A stretch of 64,000 nt of DNA, taken from the NCBI GenBank assembly GCA_937864115.1, contig CALMII010000037.1, positions 1 through 64,000 of the forward strand. Direction: 5' to 3'. Under the pieces are notes generated by a model that worked only from the letters and a program-made list of their open reading frames with translations, searched no databases and had not been told where the DNA came from. The first letter of the stretch is position 1; each line of letters begins with the position of its first letter. This document shows, in pieces, positions 46,106 to 55,209 of this stretch. Both the position numbers and the translations under genes were made by a program. The DNA comes from an uncultured Steroidobacter sp. (GTDB lineage Bacteria; Pseudomonadota; Gammaproteobacteria; Steroidobacterales; Steroidobacteraceae).

Positions 46106-46129
46106 CCCCTCCCCCGCTCGCGGGGGAGG
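46106..46129. terminator. GC-rich hairpin after the porin gene
   Basis: CCCTCCCCCGC-TC-GCGGGGGAGGG is a perfect 11-bp stem between the porin stop and phoU2 start. No T-run follows. It resembles common intergenic GC hairpins and may terminate the porin transcript. Confidence 0.5.
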
Positions 46130-46157
46130 GTCAGGGAGGGGGCCGCTGCGGCGCGGA

Positions 46158-47564
46158 TCAGAACTTCAGATTGAAATCGACCTGCAGCCGATCGTAGTCC
46201 GTCTTGCTGCCGTAGACGGCGTTGACCGGCACGTCGACGAAACGCTCGTTGAGGAAGTACGTTGCATTGAGCGTCACGTTCTTCACCGGCGCGTAGCCGG
46301 CGCGGAAGACCCAGCCTTCGGTGTCCGTCGTGCCGTCGCCGAAGTCCGAATCGACGACTTGACCGAAGAGCGCGTCCTTGCCGATCGACTGGTAAGCCAC
46401 ACCCGCTTCCCAGGTTCGATAGTTGCTGGCCTTGCCGAACAGCACGCCGGCCGCCCAGGCCGTGTTCATGTCATCCGGGTCTTCGTTCTGTGCGTAGTTG
46501 CCCCACACCTGCAACGGCAGCAGGCCGATCTGGGTGTTGAATTCCAGCAGGCCCTCGACGATGTTGAAGTCGTAGGCCAGGCCGCTGAACGGCCCGGTCA
46601 GCGTGTTGCCGTTGGCATTGGCGTTGTAGAACGGGCGCTGCCCCTGGCCATTCTTCAGGTCCGAATAGCCGACGGCAGCCACCAGCGTCGATTCGCCGAC
46701 CGGGAAGCGCGCACCGAACTGCGCACCCAGCGAGTAGACATCCTTGGTGCAGGTGCGGCCGGCATCGGCGATGCAGTTGGTCAGCGTCGTGGTCGGCGGT
46801 GTCGAACTGCTCGTGGCAGAACGCGCAGCATTGTTGCGCTCGTCGATCAGGAAGCCCCAGGCGCTGCCGAAGAACATGCCGCGATTGAACTGCATCGCCA
46901 AGCCTTCGGGATTGACGTCGCCGTCGTAGAACAGGCTCTGGCCCGGACGATAGAACGGATACTTCATCTTGCCGCCGATCAGATCGCCCCAGGTCGCGAA
47001 CTTCCAGTCGAAATAGGCGAGATCGAAACCGATGGCCTTGCGTGAATTGGTGCCGCCGAGCGTCTGGTTCGAGGAACGCGGATCATCGCCGCCGGTCGCC
47101 ACCTGCAGGCCGACGAGTAGCGTATCGGTGATCTTGGCGTCGAAACCCAGACGCGCGCGGATACGGTGCCGGCTCTGCTGTTCATCGTTGAACCCCTGCA
47201 GCCCGGCGACCACGCCCTTGCGTGTGGGATCTTCGATCCATTCATAGCGATAGCGCAGGTCGCCCTTCGCCGTGATGCGACCCGCCCAATCGGCGCCCTT
47301 CACCTTGCCCGCGTCCGACGCCAGCGTTGCCGTGTCCTTGCGCAGGCCCTTGGTTTCCGCCTTCAGATAATCATCCTGGGCCTTGAGGGTTTCGTTCTCG
47401 GCCTTGAGTTCGGTGTTCTCCTGTTCGAGCTTGTCGACGCGCTGCATGAGGCTCTGCAGCTGCTCGCGGATCTGGCCCAGTTCGTCCGCGCTGGCCGCGA
47501 ACGCGCCCACCGGCAACTGCAACAGCGCTGCCGTGACTGCGGTGGCAATCAGCATGTTCTTCAC
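46158..47564 (-). CDS. Putative outer-membrane porin with N-terminal coiled coil
   Basis: A 468-residue protein with GTG start and GGAG upstream. The signal peptide is MKNMLIATAVTAALLQLPVG, ending near AFAAS. A coiled coil (about 26-72: LGQIREQLQSLMQRVDKLEQ) likely trimerises or anchors to peptidoglycan. The remainder is a barrel with many aromatic girdle strands, ending QVDFNLKF with the C-terminal Phe assembly signal. It resembles the 'putative porin' family. A single Pho-like half-site (CTGTAAC) lies about 90 bp upstream. Phosphate uptake is plausible from the setting but not shown. Confidence 0.8.
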   Translation of the reverse strand: MKNMLIATAVTAALLQLPVGAFAASADELGQIREQLQSLMQRVDKLEQENTELKAENETLKAQDDYLKAETKGLRKDTATLASDAGKVKGADWAGRITAKGDLRYRYEWIEDPTRKGVVAGLQGFNDEQQSRHRIRARLGFDAKITDTLLVGLQVATGGDDPRSSNQTLGGTNSRKAIGFDLAYFDWKFATWGDLIGGKMKYPFYRPGQSLFYDGDVNPEGLAMQFNRGMFFGSAWGFLIDERNNAARSATSSSTPPTTTLTNCIADAGRTCTKDVYSLGAQFGARFPVGESTLVAAVGYSDLKNGQGQRPFYNANANGNTLTGPFSGLAYDFNIVEGLLEFNTQIGLLPLQVWGNYAQNEDPDDMNTAWAAGVLFGKASNYRTWEAGVAYQSIGKDALFGQVVDSDFGDGTTDTEGWVFRAGYAPVKNVTLNATYFLNERFVDVPVNAVYGSKTDYDRLQVDFNLKF

Positions 47565-47725
47565 GATGTGAACTCCGGTAGTGAATGAGTCGCCGCCGCA
47601 CCGGATCGACGATCCCGTCGTGCGGTCGATGACCGGTTTTATACCGGCGCTCTGTTACAGAAAGATTGCAGGCGACGCCGGACGGCGCGCCTTTGTGAAG
47701 GAAGAGTTACGAAATCGTTAAAGCC

Positions 47726-47754
47726 GGCGTGCCGCAGCTTTCCTGCGGCACGCC
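47726..47754 (-). terminator. Terminator after the TonB receptor gene
   Basis: GGCGTGCCGCAG with its exact complement CTGCGGCACGCC around a 5-nt loop, 7 bp after the receptor stop. Only three T residues follow, so efficiency may be moderate. Confidence 0.7.
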
Positions 47755-47760
47755 ATCGGT

Positions 47761-50451
47761 TCAGAAGCTCATGGTCAGCGAAGCGGCAAACAGCGTACCC
47801 ACGTCGTATTTGTTGTAGTACACGGTGTTGCCGTCGCGCTCCTGGAACTCCTCGTAGCCCGTTCCGAGAATGTTGCGCACCTCGAGCTTGGCTTCCATAT
47901 TGGTATCGAACAGCGTGAACGCCTCGCGCGCGACGAAATCCAGGCGCCAGCCCGGGGCTTCGTAAATGTCCGGCAGACCCGCCGGGCCGCGACTGGTCAC
48001 CCGGTCGCTCGCGTAGGACACGAGAAGCGTCTGCTGCGACAGGCGTCCCGAGTTCTCCAGTCCGAGCTGCAGATTGACCAGGTGATCGGATTGGCCGGTC
48101 AACGGGCTGCCATCCACGAAGAAGTTGCTCGCCGGCTGCGTCGCCGTGCCGTACACACTCACGGTGTCGCCGTCTTCCACGTTGATCTCCGAGCGGCTGT
48201 ACGTGTAGTTGGCCACGATCACCGCACGGCGGGAGCCGAGAAGCTCTCCCTGGAAATGGTCGCCCAGGGAGAAATACTTCTGCACTTCCAGCTCGGCGCC
48301 GTAGAGCACCGCCTCGGGCGCATTGGCGAAACTGGTTTCCGGGTTGTTGTCGTTGAAGCCGGTGAACGCCTCGATCGGCTTGTCGATCTTCTTGTAGAAG
48401 CCGGCGACCGTGAAGCGCTGCTCCGGCGCGAAGTACCACTCGTAGCGCGCTTCCGCATTGGCGAATTCGCTGTCCGTCAGCAACGGGTTGCCGCGGTAGG
48501 TGCGATTGGTCTCCGGATCGAAATAGCGCTGGAACATCAGCTCGCGGAACTGCGGACGCGCGATCGTCTTGGCGGCGTTGAAGCGCACCTGCATGTCCTC
48601 GCGGAATTTGTACGTGAGCGTCGCTGCCGGCAGCACATAGTCGTTCTCGATGTGGGTCGAGGCGCCGGAGTTCGTCAGCGTGTCGAAAACCTGCAGCGGG
48701 CGAACATCCTGCTCGCCGCGTTCGTACCGCGCACCGGCGCTCAGCTCGAGCCCGTCGATCAACTCCGCCTGCAGCTGACCGTACCCCGCCTCGGTGCGCA
48801 GCGTGGCGTTGAACGCCGGATCCGTTTCCGTGGTCTCGACCAGCCCGATGTCGAAATGATCGATGACTGCCGGGCTCAGCAGATAGTCCGGCCGCAGCAT
48901 GGCGACGCCGCTCGGAAAGTTCGACGGAGCAACGATCTGGAACGCGCGGCGCGTGGAATCGCGCTCGGTGTCTGCGATATCCACGCCCGCCGACAACACC
49001 ATTCGCGGCAGGACCCGCACCGAGATGTCCGCGCCTGCCGACCACAGATCTTCGTCGAGCTTCGAGAACGCGATATCGGCATACCCGGTCTGACCATTGT
49101 CCAGGCGATTGATGTAGTACGCGCCGTAGGGACTCGCGGCCTGGTTGCTGCGCGAGTAGCCGATCTCCAGCTCGTACGGCGCATCCCGCTCGGACTTCGA
49201 GTACGAGGCACGGGCGCCGAGCGTCACGGGATCCAGGTTGAAACTGCCGGTCAGCTGCGTGCTCATCAGGGTTCGCTCGTACAGCGCCGTGGCCTGATCC
49301 TGGAAATCGACGCCAGGTCGCTGGCTGCTCTGCGTGCCTTCGCCCAGATCGGACCGCTTCAGCGTGTCGTGAATGTAGAGGTTGGTCCAGCGCAGCGTGC
49401 CTTCGCCGAACTCATAACCCAGGCCGACGAGCCCATTGGCGATGGCGCGGTTCTCCGTCGACACCGTGCGATAGTCCTTGTCGATGACGGACAGATCGAA
49501 GCTGCCCGGCGTCTGCTCGGTGATATCACGCGTGCGCCAGGCGTTGTTGAACGAGGCGGTGGCGATCAGGCCGAGTTGCGAATTGTCGAACTCCCAGCTG
49601 TCGCCCGCCGTGATCGTCCCGGAGTAGTTGGGCGAGACTTCATCGATCTTCTGCACCAGGCCGTTGTTCTTGCTGACGAGCTGGCTGGCGATGGCACCCG
49701 TGTCGACATTGCCGGCGCTGATGCGCTGGCCGCTCGCCAGGAACGCGGCGAGCGCGGGCGGCGTGTCGCGATTGCCGTAGCCGGTCCAGTCGTACTTGTT
49801 GCCGTAGTAGTCGTAGCCGACCTGTCCGGTCGTTTCGGTATCACCGCTGAGGCCGAAATTCAGATCCAGGAACGGCTGCTTCGGAATGGCCAGCGTGGTC
49901 AGGTTGATGACGCCGCCGCCGAACTCGCCGGGGAAGTTCGGCGAATAGGTTTTCTGCACCAGCGACGAGGCGATCACGTCGGTCGGAAACAGATCGAGCG
50001 GCACGGCGCGACGCATCGGCTCGGGACTCGGCAGCGGTGAGCCATTGAGCAACGCCAGGGAATAGCGATCGCCCAGGCCGCGCACATAGACGAATCCGCC
50101 GCCCACCACGCTCAGACCGGTGACGCGGCCGAGCGCGCCGGCGATGTCGCCTTCGCCGGTGCGCGCGATGTCTTCGTTCGACAGCACGGTGATGACCTGC
50201 GTCGTTTCTCTTTGCACATCGCGCTCGCGCCTGCCGACGACGACCACGCCGGGAATGCCGCCGGGCATGGCCACGTCGACCGAGGCGTCCGGAGCAGGAG
50301 ACGGCGTGAGTGCAGCCAGGGTCGCGGCGGCCTCCGGCGGAGCGGAGCCATCGACCTCGAGGGCCGATTGAGCGAATGCCTGCGTGGAAAACGCGGTTGC
50401 AGCGAGGACCATGCCCCAGGTGCGCGGTTTGGCCATAGGTGTGCTTGCCAT
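47761..50451 (-). CDS. TonB-dependent outer-membrane receptor
   Basis: An 896-residue receptor. Signal peptide ending near TQAFAQS. A Pro/Ala-rich linker (about 30-65), then a plug domain (GVVVVGRRERDVQRETTQVI, VYVRGLGDRYSLALLNGSPL, PNFPGEFGGGVINLTTL) and a 22-strand barrel ending AASLTMSF. The plug style (RGLGDRYS...LPSPEP) is that of carbohydrate/unknown-substrate receptors seen with secreted partner proteins. It follows the lipoprotein gene by 60 bp, with a perfect 13-bp hairpin between. Through that operon it may belong to the Pho regulon. Confidence 0.9.
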   Translation of the reverse strand: MASTPMAKPRTWGMVLAATAFSTQAFAQSALEVDGSAPPEAAATLAALTPSPAPDASVDVAMPGGIPGVVVVGRRERDVQRETTQVITVLSNEDIARTGEGDIAGALGRVTGLSVVGGGFVYVRGLGDRYSLALLNGSPLPSPEPMRRAVPLDLFPTDVIASSLVQKTYSPNFPGEFGGGVINLTTLAIPKQPFLDLNFGLSGDTETTGQVGYDYYGNKYDWTGYGNRDTPPALAAFLASGQRISAGNVDTGAIASQLVSKNNGLVQKIDEVSPNYSGTITAGDSWEFDNSQLGLIATASFNNAWRTRDITEQTPGSFDLSVIDKDYRTVSTENRAIANGLVGLGYEFGEGTLRWTNLYIHDTLKRSDLGEGTQSSQRPGVDFQDQATALYERTLMSTQLTGSFNLDPVTLGARASYSKSERDAPYELEIGYSRSNQAASPYGAYYINRLDNGQTGYADIAFSKLDEDLWSAGADISVRVLPRMVLSAGVDIADTERDSTRRAFQIVAPSNFPSGVAMLRPDYLLSPAVIDHFDIGLVETTETDPAFNATLRTEAGYGQLQAELIDGLELSAGARYERGEQDVRPLQVFDTLTNSGASTHIENDYVLPAATLTYKFREDMQVRFNAAKTIARPQFRELMFQRYFDPETNRTYRGNPLLTDSEFANAEARYEWYFAPEQRFTVAGFYKKIDKPIEAFTGFNDNNPETSFANAPEAVLYGAELEVQKYFSLGDHFQGELLGSRRAVIVANYTYSRSEINVEDGDTVSVYGTATQPASNFFVDGSPLTGQSDHLVNLQLGLENSGRLSQQTLLVSYASDRVTSRGPAGLPDIYEAPGWRLDFVAREAFTLFDTNMEAKLEVRNILGTGYEEFQERDGNTVYYNKYDVGTLFAASLTMSF

Positions 50452-50471
50452 TGATGTGGTGATTCAGGATT

Positions 50472-50502
50472 CCCCTGCGGCGGATTGCGTCCGCCGCAGG
50501 GG
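50472..50502 (-). promoter_or_regulatory. Stem-loop between lipoprotein and TonB receptor genes
   Basis: CCCCTGCGGCGGA-N5-TCCGCCGCAGGGG is a perfect 13-bp stem between two genes of one operon. No T-run follows. As in pstS-pstC, it may set a higher level of the first gene's message. Confidence 0.65.
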
Positions 50503-50510
50503 ACGAGCCA

Positions 50511-52079
50511 TCAGTCGGCGAGCGACGGCAGCGAAGTGCAGGCCGTGCTGGTCGTACCGAAGTTCGCGGTGACCGAGTTGCAGGTCCAGCCTGCGTACCA
50601 GGTATCGCTGGCATCCTTCACCGCGCCTACGTAGGTGGTGGTGTCGAATGCTGCATCGAGCGTCTTCGGATCCGTGGCAACCACGGCGGTTTCATTCGCG
50701 CCGTTGACGAACGTGTTCGTCAGCGTCGCGGTGAAGGAGGCATTGTTGTTGGCGCCCGCATTGAAGGTCGTCGCAACCTGGTCGGCGGTCACACCACCCG
50801 AACCCACGAACTGGGTGGCGGCACACTGCATGACGACAGACTGGAACACCGGCGGTCCCACTTTGTCGGTCGCCGCATCGGCGGTGAGGATGTTGCTGCC
50901 GTTCAGGCGCAGGCAGGCCATCGGACTGACGACCACGCCGTTGACCAAGGTAGCGTCGGCCTTGCCGCGGAACAGCATCGCCGCATTGTTGCCGGTCGCA
51001 GGATTGCGATGCACGAACGTGAAGTTAGCAATCTTCATGTTCGTACGCGGCGACTGATCTTCGAGCGTATTGGCGGAATCGAGTTCGATGATCGAATCGG
51101 CGTTGCCCGAGGTCTTCTGGACCGCGATCACGTACTGGAGCGTGCCCTTGTAGCCCGTATCCAGGTCGATGTTGTCGTCGTCCGCACCGGTCACCACGAC
51201 GTGACGCATGCCGGCGCGACCGCCGAAGTTCTCGAAGCCGTCATCCGAGCTGTTGTGCGACTGGAAGTAGTCGATGGTTGTTGCCGAGCCCACGCCCGAC
51301 AGCGTCAGTGACTGCAGTTCGCTGTTGGCAGAGAGCACGTAGCCGGAATAGCGGATCTGCACGTACTTGAGCGAGCCGCTATTGTCGTCGGGTGTGGCGC
51401 CACCAAAGTAGGCGGGATCGACGGAGCCTTCGGTCTGCCGCTCGCACGATACCGTGCCGGGAGGCGCGGCTGGAGCAACGGTGCAGTCTGTCACCGGGGC
51501 ACGGCCGAGCAGCACCACACCGCCCCACTGGCCTTGTGAGTCGTCGTTCGATAATCCGAGGACGTTGTCGCGGCTGGTGAACACGATGGGCCTGGTCGCC
51601 GTGCCGACCGCGTTGATGCGATTGCCACGGTTCACCGCCAGCCATGAGGTGCCGGTCTTCGCAAACACCACCACACCCTCTTCGATCGTCAGGACGATCG
51701 GTGTATCTGTCGTCGGCGCCGCACCGCGATCGGTACCGACGTCGACGCGGCCGTCGAGCGCATAGAGCAGCCCGGCTCTGCGTACCAGTGTAGAGCTAAC
51801 ATTGAGCCGAGCCGGCAGCGTGCAGACACGATAGGTACCGGTCGGACCTGTGATCGTGCCGTCATCACGCAGACCCTGCGGATCCGGAATGGTAGGACAG
51901 CCGCCTGCTGGCTCGACCAGCCCCGCATTCGGATCAGTCGGCGTCGGATCAGGATTGGTCGCAGGCGGATTGTTGATCGTCACATTGCCGGTGCTACCGG
52001 CAGAGGAAATCTCGTCAGCACCGCAGCCAGCGAGGGCGGCTGCCACTGCACCAGCCACCAACCAGTATTTGACTTTCAT
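50511..52079 (-). CDS. Secreted lipoprotein partner of the TonB receptor, beta-helix-like
   Basis: I start at ATG 52079 (MKVKYWLVAGAVAAALAGCG) with GGGAGA upstream; a GTG two codons earlier is possible. The lipobox is LAGC. A low-complexity Asn/Pro/Thr linker (about 30-55) is followed by a domain with many short beta turns (IVFTSRDNVLGLSNDDSQGQ, SGSLKYVQIRYSGYVLSANS, SSDDGFENFGGRAGMRHVVV, NIDLDTGYKGTLQYVIAV), the look of a right-handed parallel beta-helix. Such proteins are often encoded beside TonB receptors. A tandem Pho-like array lies about 90 bp upstream. Substrate is unknown. Confidence 0.8.
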   Translation of the reverse strand: MKVKYWLVAGAVAAALAGCGADEISSAGSTGNVTINNPPATNPDPTPTDPNAGLVEPAGGCPTIPDPQGLRDDGTITGPTGTYRVCTLPARLNVSSTLVRRAGLLYALDGRVDVGTDRGAAPTTDTPIVLTIEEGVVVFAKTGTSWLAVNRGNRINAVGTATRPIVFTSRDNVLGLSNDDSQGQWGGVVLLGRAPVTDCTVAPAAPPGTVSCERQTEGSVDPAYFGGATPDDNSGSLKYVQIRYSGYVLSANSELQSLTLSGVGSATTIDYFQSHNSSDDGFENFGGRAGMRHVVVTGADDDNIDLDTGYKGTLQYVIAVQKTSGNADSIIELDSANTLEDQSPRTNMKIANFTFVHRNPATGNNAAMLFRGKADATLVNGVVVSPMACLRLNGSNILTADAATDKVGPPVFQSVVMQCAATQFVGSGGVTADQVATTFNAGANNNASFTATLTNTFVNGANETAVVATDPKTLDAAFDTTTYVGAVKDASDTWYAGWTCNSVTANFGTTSTACTSLPSLAD

Positions 52080-52172
52080 CGACACGTTCTCCCGGGCGTA
52101 AGTCGCTTGATGAAGACCGTCAGAGCTGACGGTCTTTTGGCCGTTTTCTTGCGGGGAGAAACGTAATCGCGT

Positions 52173-52215
52173 TGTCTTACAGTCAGGCGACTGTCATATG
52201 ACGGTTGCGTTACGA
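52173..52215 (-). promoter_or_regulatory. Tandem Pho-box-like array upstream of the lipoprotein gene
   Basis: The minus strand has four 11-bp units in a row: TCGTAACGCAA, CCGTCATATGA, CAGTCGCCTGA, CTGTAAGACAA. Each begins with a CnGTnA-like PhoB half-site core (the third is weakest). Consensus and 11-bp period are those of PhoB arrays. It predicts strong phosphate-starvation control of the lipoprotein-TonB operon. Confidence 0.65.
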
Positions 52216-52245
52216 GTGCGTTGCGCGGCGCGAGCGGCAGCGCCC

Positions 52246-52265
52246 TCGCCCGTGGAAACGGGCGA
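52246..52265 (-). terminator. Hairpin after phoR
   Basis: TCGCCCGT-GGAA-ACGGGCGA, a perfect 8-bp stem 25 bp after the phoR stop, without a T-run. It may separate phoBR from the lipoprotein operon. Confidence 0.4.
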
Positions 52266-52289
52266 AGCGGAGTGAGAAACGGAAATCTT

Positions 52290-53639
52290 TCAGCCGCCGG
52301 ACTGCAGCGAGATCGACTCTTCCACATCCGCGCGCGAGATCACGCGATGCGGCGGGAAGTCGCAGGTGAAGGTGCTGCCCTTGCCTTCGGTGCTTTCGAT
52401 GCGCAAGACGGCTTCATGCCGGTGGAGTGCATGTTTGACGATGGCAAGACCTAGCCCGGAGCCGCCCATTTCACGCGAGCGCCCGGAATCGACTCGATAG
52501 AAGCGTTCGGTGAGTCGCGGAATGTGTTCGGCGGCGATGCCGACCCCGGTGTCCCTGACGCTGATGTGCCCGCCATCGTGATCGGTCCACCAGCGCATCG
52601 TCACGCTTCCCTCGACCGGCGTGTACTTGATCGCATTCGTCAGCAGGTTGGACACGATGGATTGCAGTTCGCTTTCCGAACCGAGCAGCAGGCGGTCGCT
52701 GTCGAGCTGCAGGTTGATCTCGCGCGGACGCCGGTCGAGCGACATCGCTTCGCGACGCAGCAGCGAGAGCATTCCCGGCACGTCCACCGGACGTTCGATA
52801 TGACGACGATCGCCGGATTCGAGCTTCGACAGTTCCAGCAGATCGTTGATGATGCCGCTCATCCGGTCGGCCTGCCGACGCATCTCCTGCACCGGCGAGG
52901 TCCACGAGGGATCGAGCGTCTGATCGTCCGAAAGCGCGTCCAGGTAACCGGAGATCACGGTGAGCGGCGAGCGCAGTTCATGCGAGGCATTCGCCACGAA
53001 ATCCTTGCGCATCGATTCGAGCCGCATTTCGCGACTCACATCGCGCACGATCAGCAGCTGACGCTCCGATCCCTGCGTTCGCACCAGCGTGAACAACAGA
53101 TGATGTCCGCCATTCACCGGCTCATACACGATGACGCCCTCGATGGGCCTACCGTGCTTGAGATATTCGACGAACGAGGGATGACGGATCAGGTTCTCGA
53201 TGCGAATGCCGACGTCGCGCTTGCGATGCAGGCTCAGCCAGCCGGCCGCGCGACCGTTGAACCACAGAATTTCGTGCTCCGGCCCGAGCAGGATTGCGCC
53301 TTCCGGCATGGCTGTGGTCAGACGGCGGAATTCACGCAGCAGGCTCGTCACTTGGGCGCGGTGGAAGTTCTTGCGACGGTAGATCCGGTCGATGATCGCG
53401 ATGAGTTCGCCCCACGGTCCGCTGACATCGGGCGGCGATTCGATGCGGCGATGAGTCAGCCAGCGCTCGATCCGCACCATGTTCCAGATCTGGATGACGA
53501 CATAGACGCCGAGCACCAGGGCCAGCACCAGCCAGACGCGGCCGACGATGAGTCCGATCAGCCACGCCACCGCGACAGCGATGGCGAAGCGCGTGATGGC
53601 CTGCCATGCGGCTGAGTTCGTCTTGATCGGAAACTTCAC
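52290..53639 (-). CDS. phoR: Phosphate-regulon sensor kinase PhoR
   Basis: A 449-residue kinase with GTG start 3 bp after phoB. Two close TMs near the N-terminus (about 15-50) with no large periplasmic domain, then the PhoR linker, a PAS domain (about 100-200: LTTAMPEGAILLGPEHEILW), a HisKA motif with the phosphorylated His in FVANASHELRSPLTVISGYL, and an ATPase domain with N-box LTNAIKYTP and G-boxes DTGVGI and GGSGLGLAIVK. It receives the Pst/PhoU signal and phosphorylates PhoB. Confidence 0.95.
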   Translation of the reverse strand: MKFPIKTNSAAWQAITRFAIAVAVAWLIGLIVGRVWLVLALVLGVYVVIQIWNMVRIERWLTHRRIESPPDVSGPWGELIAIIDRIYRRKNFHRAQVTSLLREFRRLTTAMPEGAILLGPEHEILWFNGRAAGWLSLHRKRDVGIRIENLIRHPSFVEYLKHGRPIEGVIVYEPVNGGHHLLFTLVRTQGSERQLLIVRDVSREMRLESMRKDFVANASHELRSPLTVISGYLDALSDDQTLDPSWTSPVQEMRRQADRMSGIINDLLELSKLESGDRRHIERPVDVPGMLSLLRREAMSLDRRPREINLQLDSDRLLLGSESELQSIVSNLLTNAIKYTPVEGSVTMRWWTDHDGGHISVRDTGVGIAAEHIPRLTERFYRVDSGRSREMGGSGLGLAIVKHALHRHEAVLRIESTEGKGSTFTCDFPPHRVISRADVEESISLQSGG

Positions 53640-53642
53640 GCG

Positions 53643-54338
53643 CTACTCCGCGCGTGTGGAAAACCTGTAACCGGAGCCGCGGACAGTCTGGATGAAACGA
53701 TCGTAGTTGAATGCCTCGAGGGCTTTGCGCAAGCGGCGAATGTGCACATCGACTGTCCGCTCTTCCACATAGACGTTGCCGCCCCACACGCGATCCAGCA
53801 GCTGCGTGCGACTGTACACCCGTTCCGCGTGCGTCATGAAGAATGACAGCAGGCGATATTCCGTCGGTCCGAGCTGTACGGTCTTGTCGCCGACCGTGAC
53901 GCGGTGACTGGCCGCATCGAGCACCAGGCCTTCGGCATCGATCACTTCTTCGGTCTGGCCATTCGACGAGCGCCGCAGGACGGCGTTGATGCGTGCCAGC
54001 AGTTCGCGCGGAGAAAACGGCTTGGTCACGTAGTCGTCCGCACCGCCGTCGAGACCCAGCACCTTGTCCTGTTCCTCGGCGCGCGCCGTGAGCATGATGA
54101 CGGGGACTTCCTGCGTCTCCTTGTCGCGCTTCAGCGCCCGCGTCAGTTCCAGGCCGCTCATCTCGGGGAGCATCCAGTCGACCAGTACGAGATCCGGTCG
54201 CTTGTCCGCAATGCTCGCGCGCGCCGCACTCACATCGGCGGCTTCGCGCACTTCAAAGCCGCTGCGACGCAATCCGAAAGCAATCATTTCGCGGATCGGA
54301 CGTTCGTCTTCGACGATCAGAATCTGTCTGGCGACCAT
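53643..54338 (-). CDS. phoB: Phosphate-regulon response regulator PhoB
   Basis: A 231-residue OmpR/PhoB-type regulator. Receiver: acidic DE pair (VEDERP), phosphorylated Asp in LVDWMLPEMSG (a PhoB-typical WMLP), Thr in MLTARAEE and Lys in VTKPFSPRELLAR. Winged-helix DNA-binding domain: LGPTEYRLLSFFMTHAERVY, then VDVHIRRLRKAL and RGSGYRFS. It activates pst and other genes through Pho boxes such as those at 43265 and 52173. Confidence 0.97.
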   Translation of the reverse strand: MVARQILIVEDERPIREMIAFGLRRSGFEVREAADVSAARASIADKRPDLVLVDWMLPEMSGLELTRALKRDKETQEVPVIMLTARAEEQDKVLGLDGGADDYVTKPFSPRELLARINAVLRRSSNGQTEEVIDAEGLVLDAASHRVTVGDKTVQLGPTEYRLLSFFMTHAERVYSRTQLLDRVWGGNVYVEERTVDVHIRRLRKALEAFNYDRFIQTVRGSGYRFSTRAE

Positions 54339-54386
54339 GAATTGAAGCGATTCAACGAGATGAACTGAAGTATTTCCTTCTGCAAC

Positions 54387-54409
54387 ATTACAGCAATCGA
54401 TTGTTACAG
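54387..54409 (-). promoter_or_regulatory. Two Pho half-sites upstream of phoB
   Basis: CTGTAAC (54409-54403) and CTGTAAT (54393-54387) lie 16 bp apart start to start, about 55-70 bp upstream of phoB. The cores match PhoB half-sites but the spacing is not the canonical 11 bp, so autoregulation is possible, not secure. Confidence 0.4.
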
Positions 54410-54459
54410 TCCGATGAAGGCCGCCGGGCCTGTGGAAAATACTGAACCGTCGTCACGAA

Positions 54460-55122
54460 TTACTTTTTTGCGACGGCCACGTTGTCGCGCAGATACACCG
54501 GCTGCGCCTCGTGCGCCGGTCGTCCTTCGCCGTTGCGCAGCGCGGCTTCGGCAAGCAGTGCGATTTCCGCGGCCCGGGGCAGTACGTTGGCAGGAGACAC
54601 GATCGCGAACCTGTGCGCCAGTTCCGGATAGGCATGGAAGCCGGTGCCGGCGAGCTTCGTGATCGCAGCAACGTCTGCTTCGACGCTCGCCGGTGCACTG
54701 ACCTGTTCGATGCTCGCCGCAACGACCAGACCATCGGCACTGCAGTCGAACACGCCCCAGTAGACTTCGTTCATGCGGGCATCCATGCATACCAGCACGC
54801 GATCGCCCGCGACGGCGACCTGCTGGGCGACCGCCGCGAGATCCGAAATCCCGACCGTCGGCAATGACGCGCCGAAGGCCAGTCCCTGCGCAACACCGAT
54901 GGCGATGCGCACGCCGGTGAACGCGCCCGGCCCGCGACCGTAGGCGATCGCATCTAGCTCCGCGAGCGTCAGTCCCGCTTCGTTCAGCACGTCCTGCACC
55001 AGGGTGAGTATGAGATCGGCATGACCGCGCGGCGTATCGATCACGCGATCGATCGTCCCCCCGGCCGTGCGCAGCGCGACCGAGCAACGCTCCGTGGCCG
55101 TATCGATGGCGAGAATCTTCAT
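54460..55122 (-). CDS. tsaB: tRNA t6A37 synthesis protein TsaB
   Basis: A 220-residue ASKHA-fold protein that supports TsaD in making N6-threonylcarbamoyladenosine at position 37 of ANN-decoding tRNAs. Typical blocks: MKILAIDTATERCSVAL, HADLILTLVQDVL, AIAYGRGPGAFTGVRIAIGV, AQGLAFG and CMDARMNEVYWGVF. Length matches the family (about 231). Essential in many bacteria. Confidence 0.95.
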   Translation of the reverse strand: MKILAIDTATERCSVALRTAGGTIDRVIDTPRGHADLILTLVQDVLNEAGLTLAELDAIAYGRGPGAFTGVRIAIGVAQGLAFGASLPTVGISDLAAVAQQVAVAGDRVLVCMDARMNEVYWGVFDCSADGLVVAASIEQVSAPASVEADVAAITKLAGTGFHAYPELAHRFAIVSPANVLPRAAEIALLAEAALRNGEGRPAHEAQPVYLRDNVAVAKK

Positions 55123-55135
55123 GAAGCTTTATTCC

Positions 55136-55209
55136 AGTTCTTCCTGTGGGTCAGGCTTCAGCCTGACAGCTTTAGAAGTCAGGCTAAAGCCTGACCTACA
55201 GGAAGAACT
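55136..55209. repeat. REP/BIME-like double hairpin between tsaB and the helicase gene
   Basis: Two palindromes GTCAGGCT-TC-AGCCTGAC (55150-55167) and GTCAGGCT-AA-AGCCTGAC (55178-55195), enclosed by an outer inverted repeat AGTTCTTCCTGT / ACAGGAAGAACT (55136-55147 and 55198-55209) that touches the helicase stop codon. Confidence 0.8.

Noticed and set aside
48082..50040. 652-codon frame opposite the TonB receptor gene
   Set aside because: Shadow of the receptor; no start signal and no recognisable motif.
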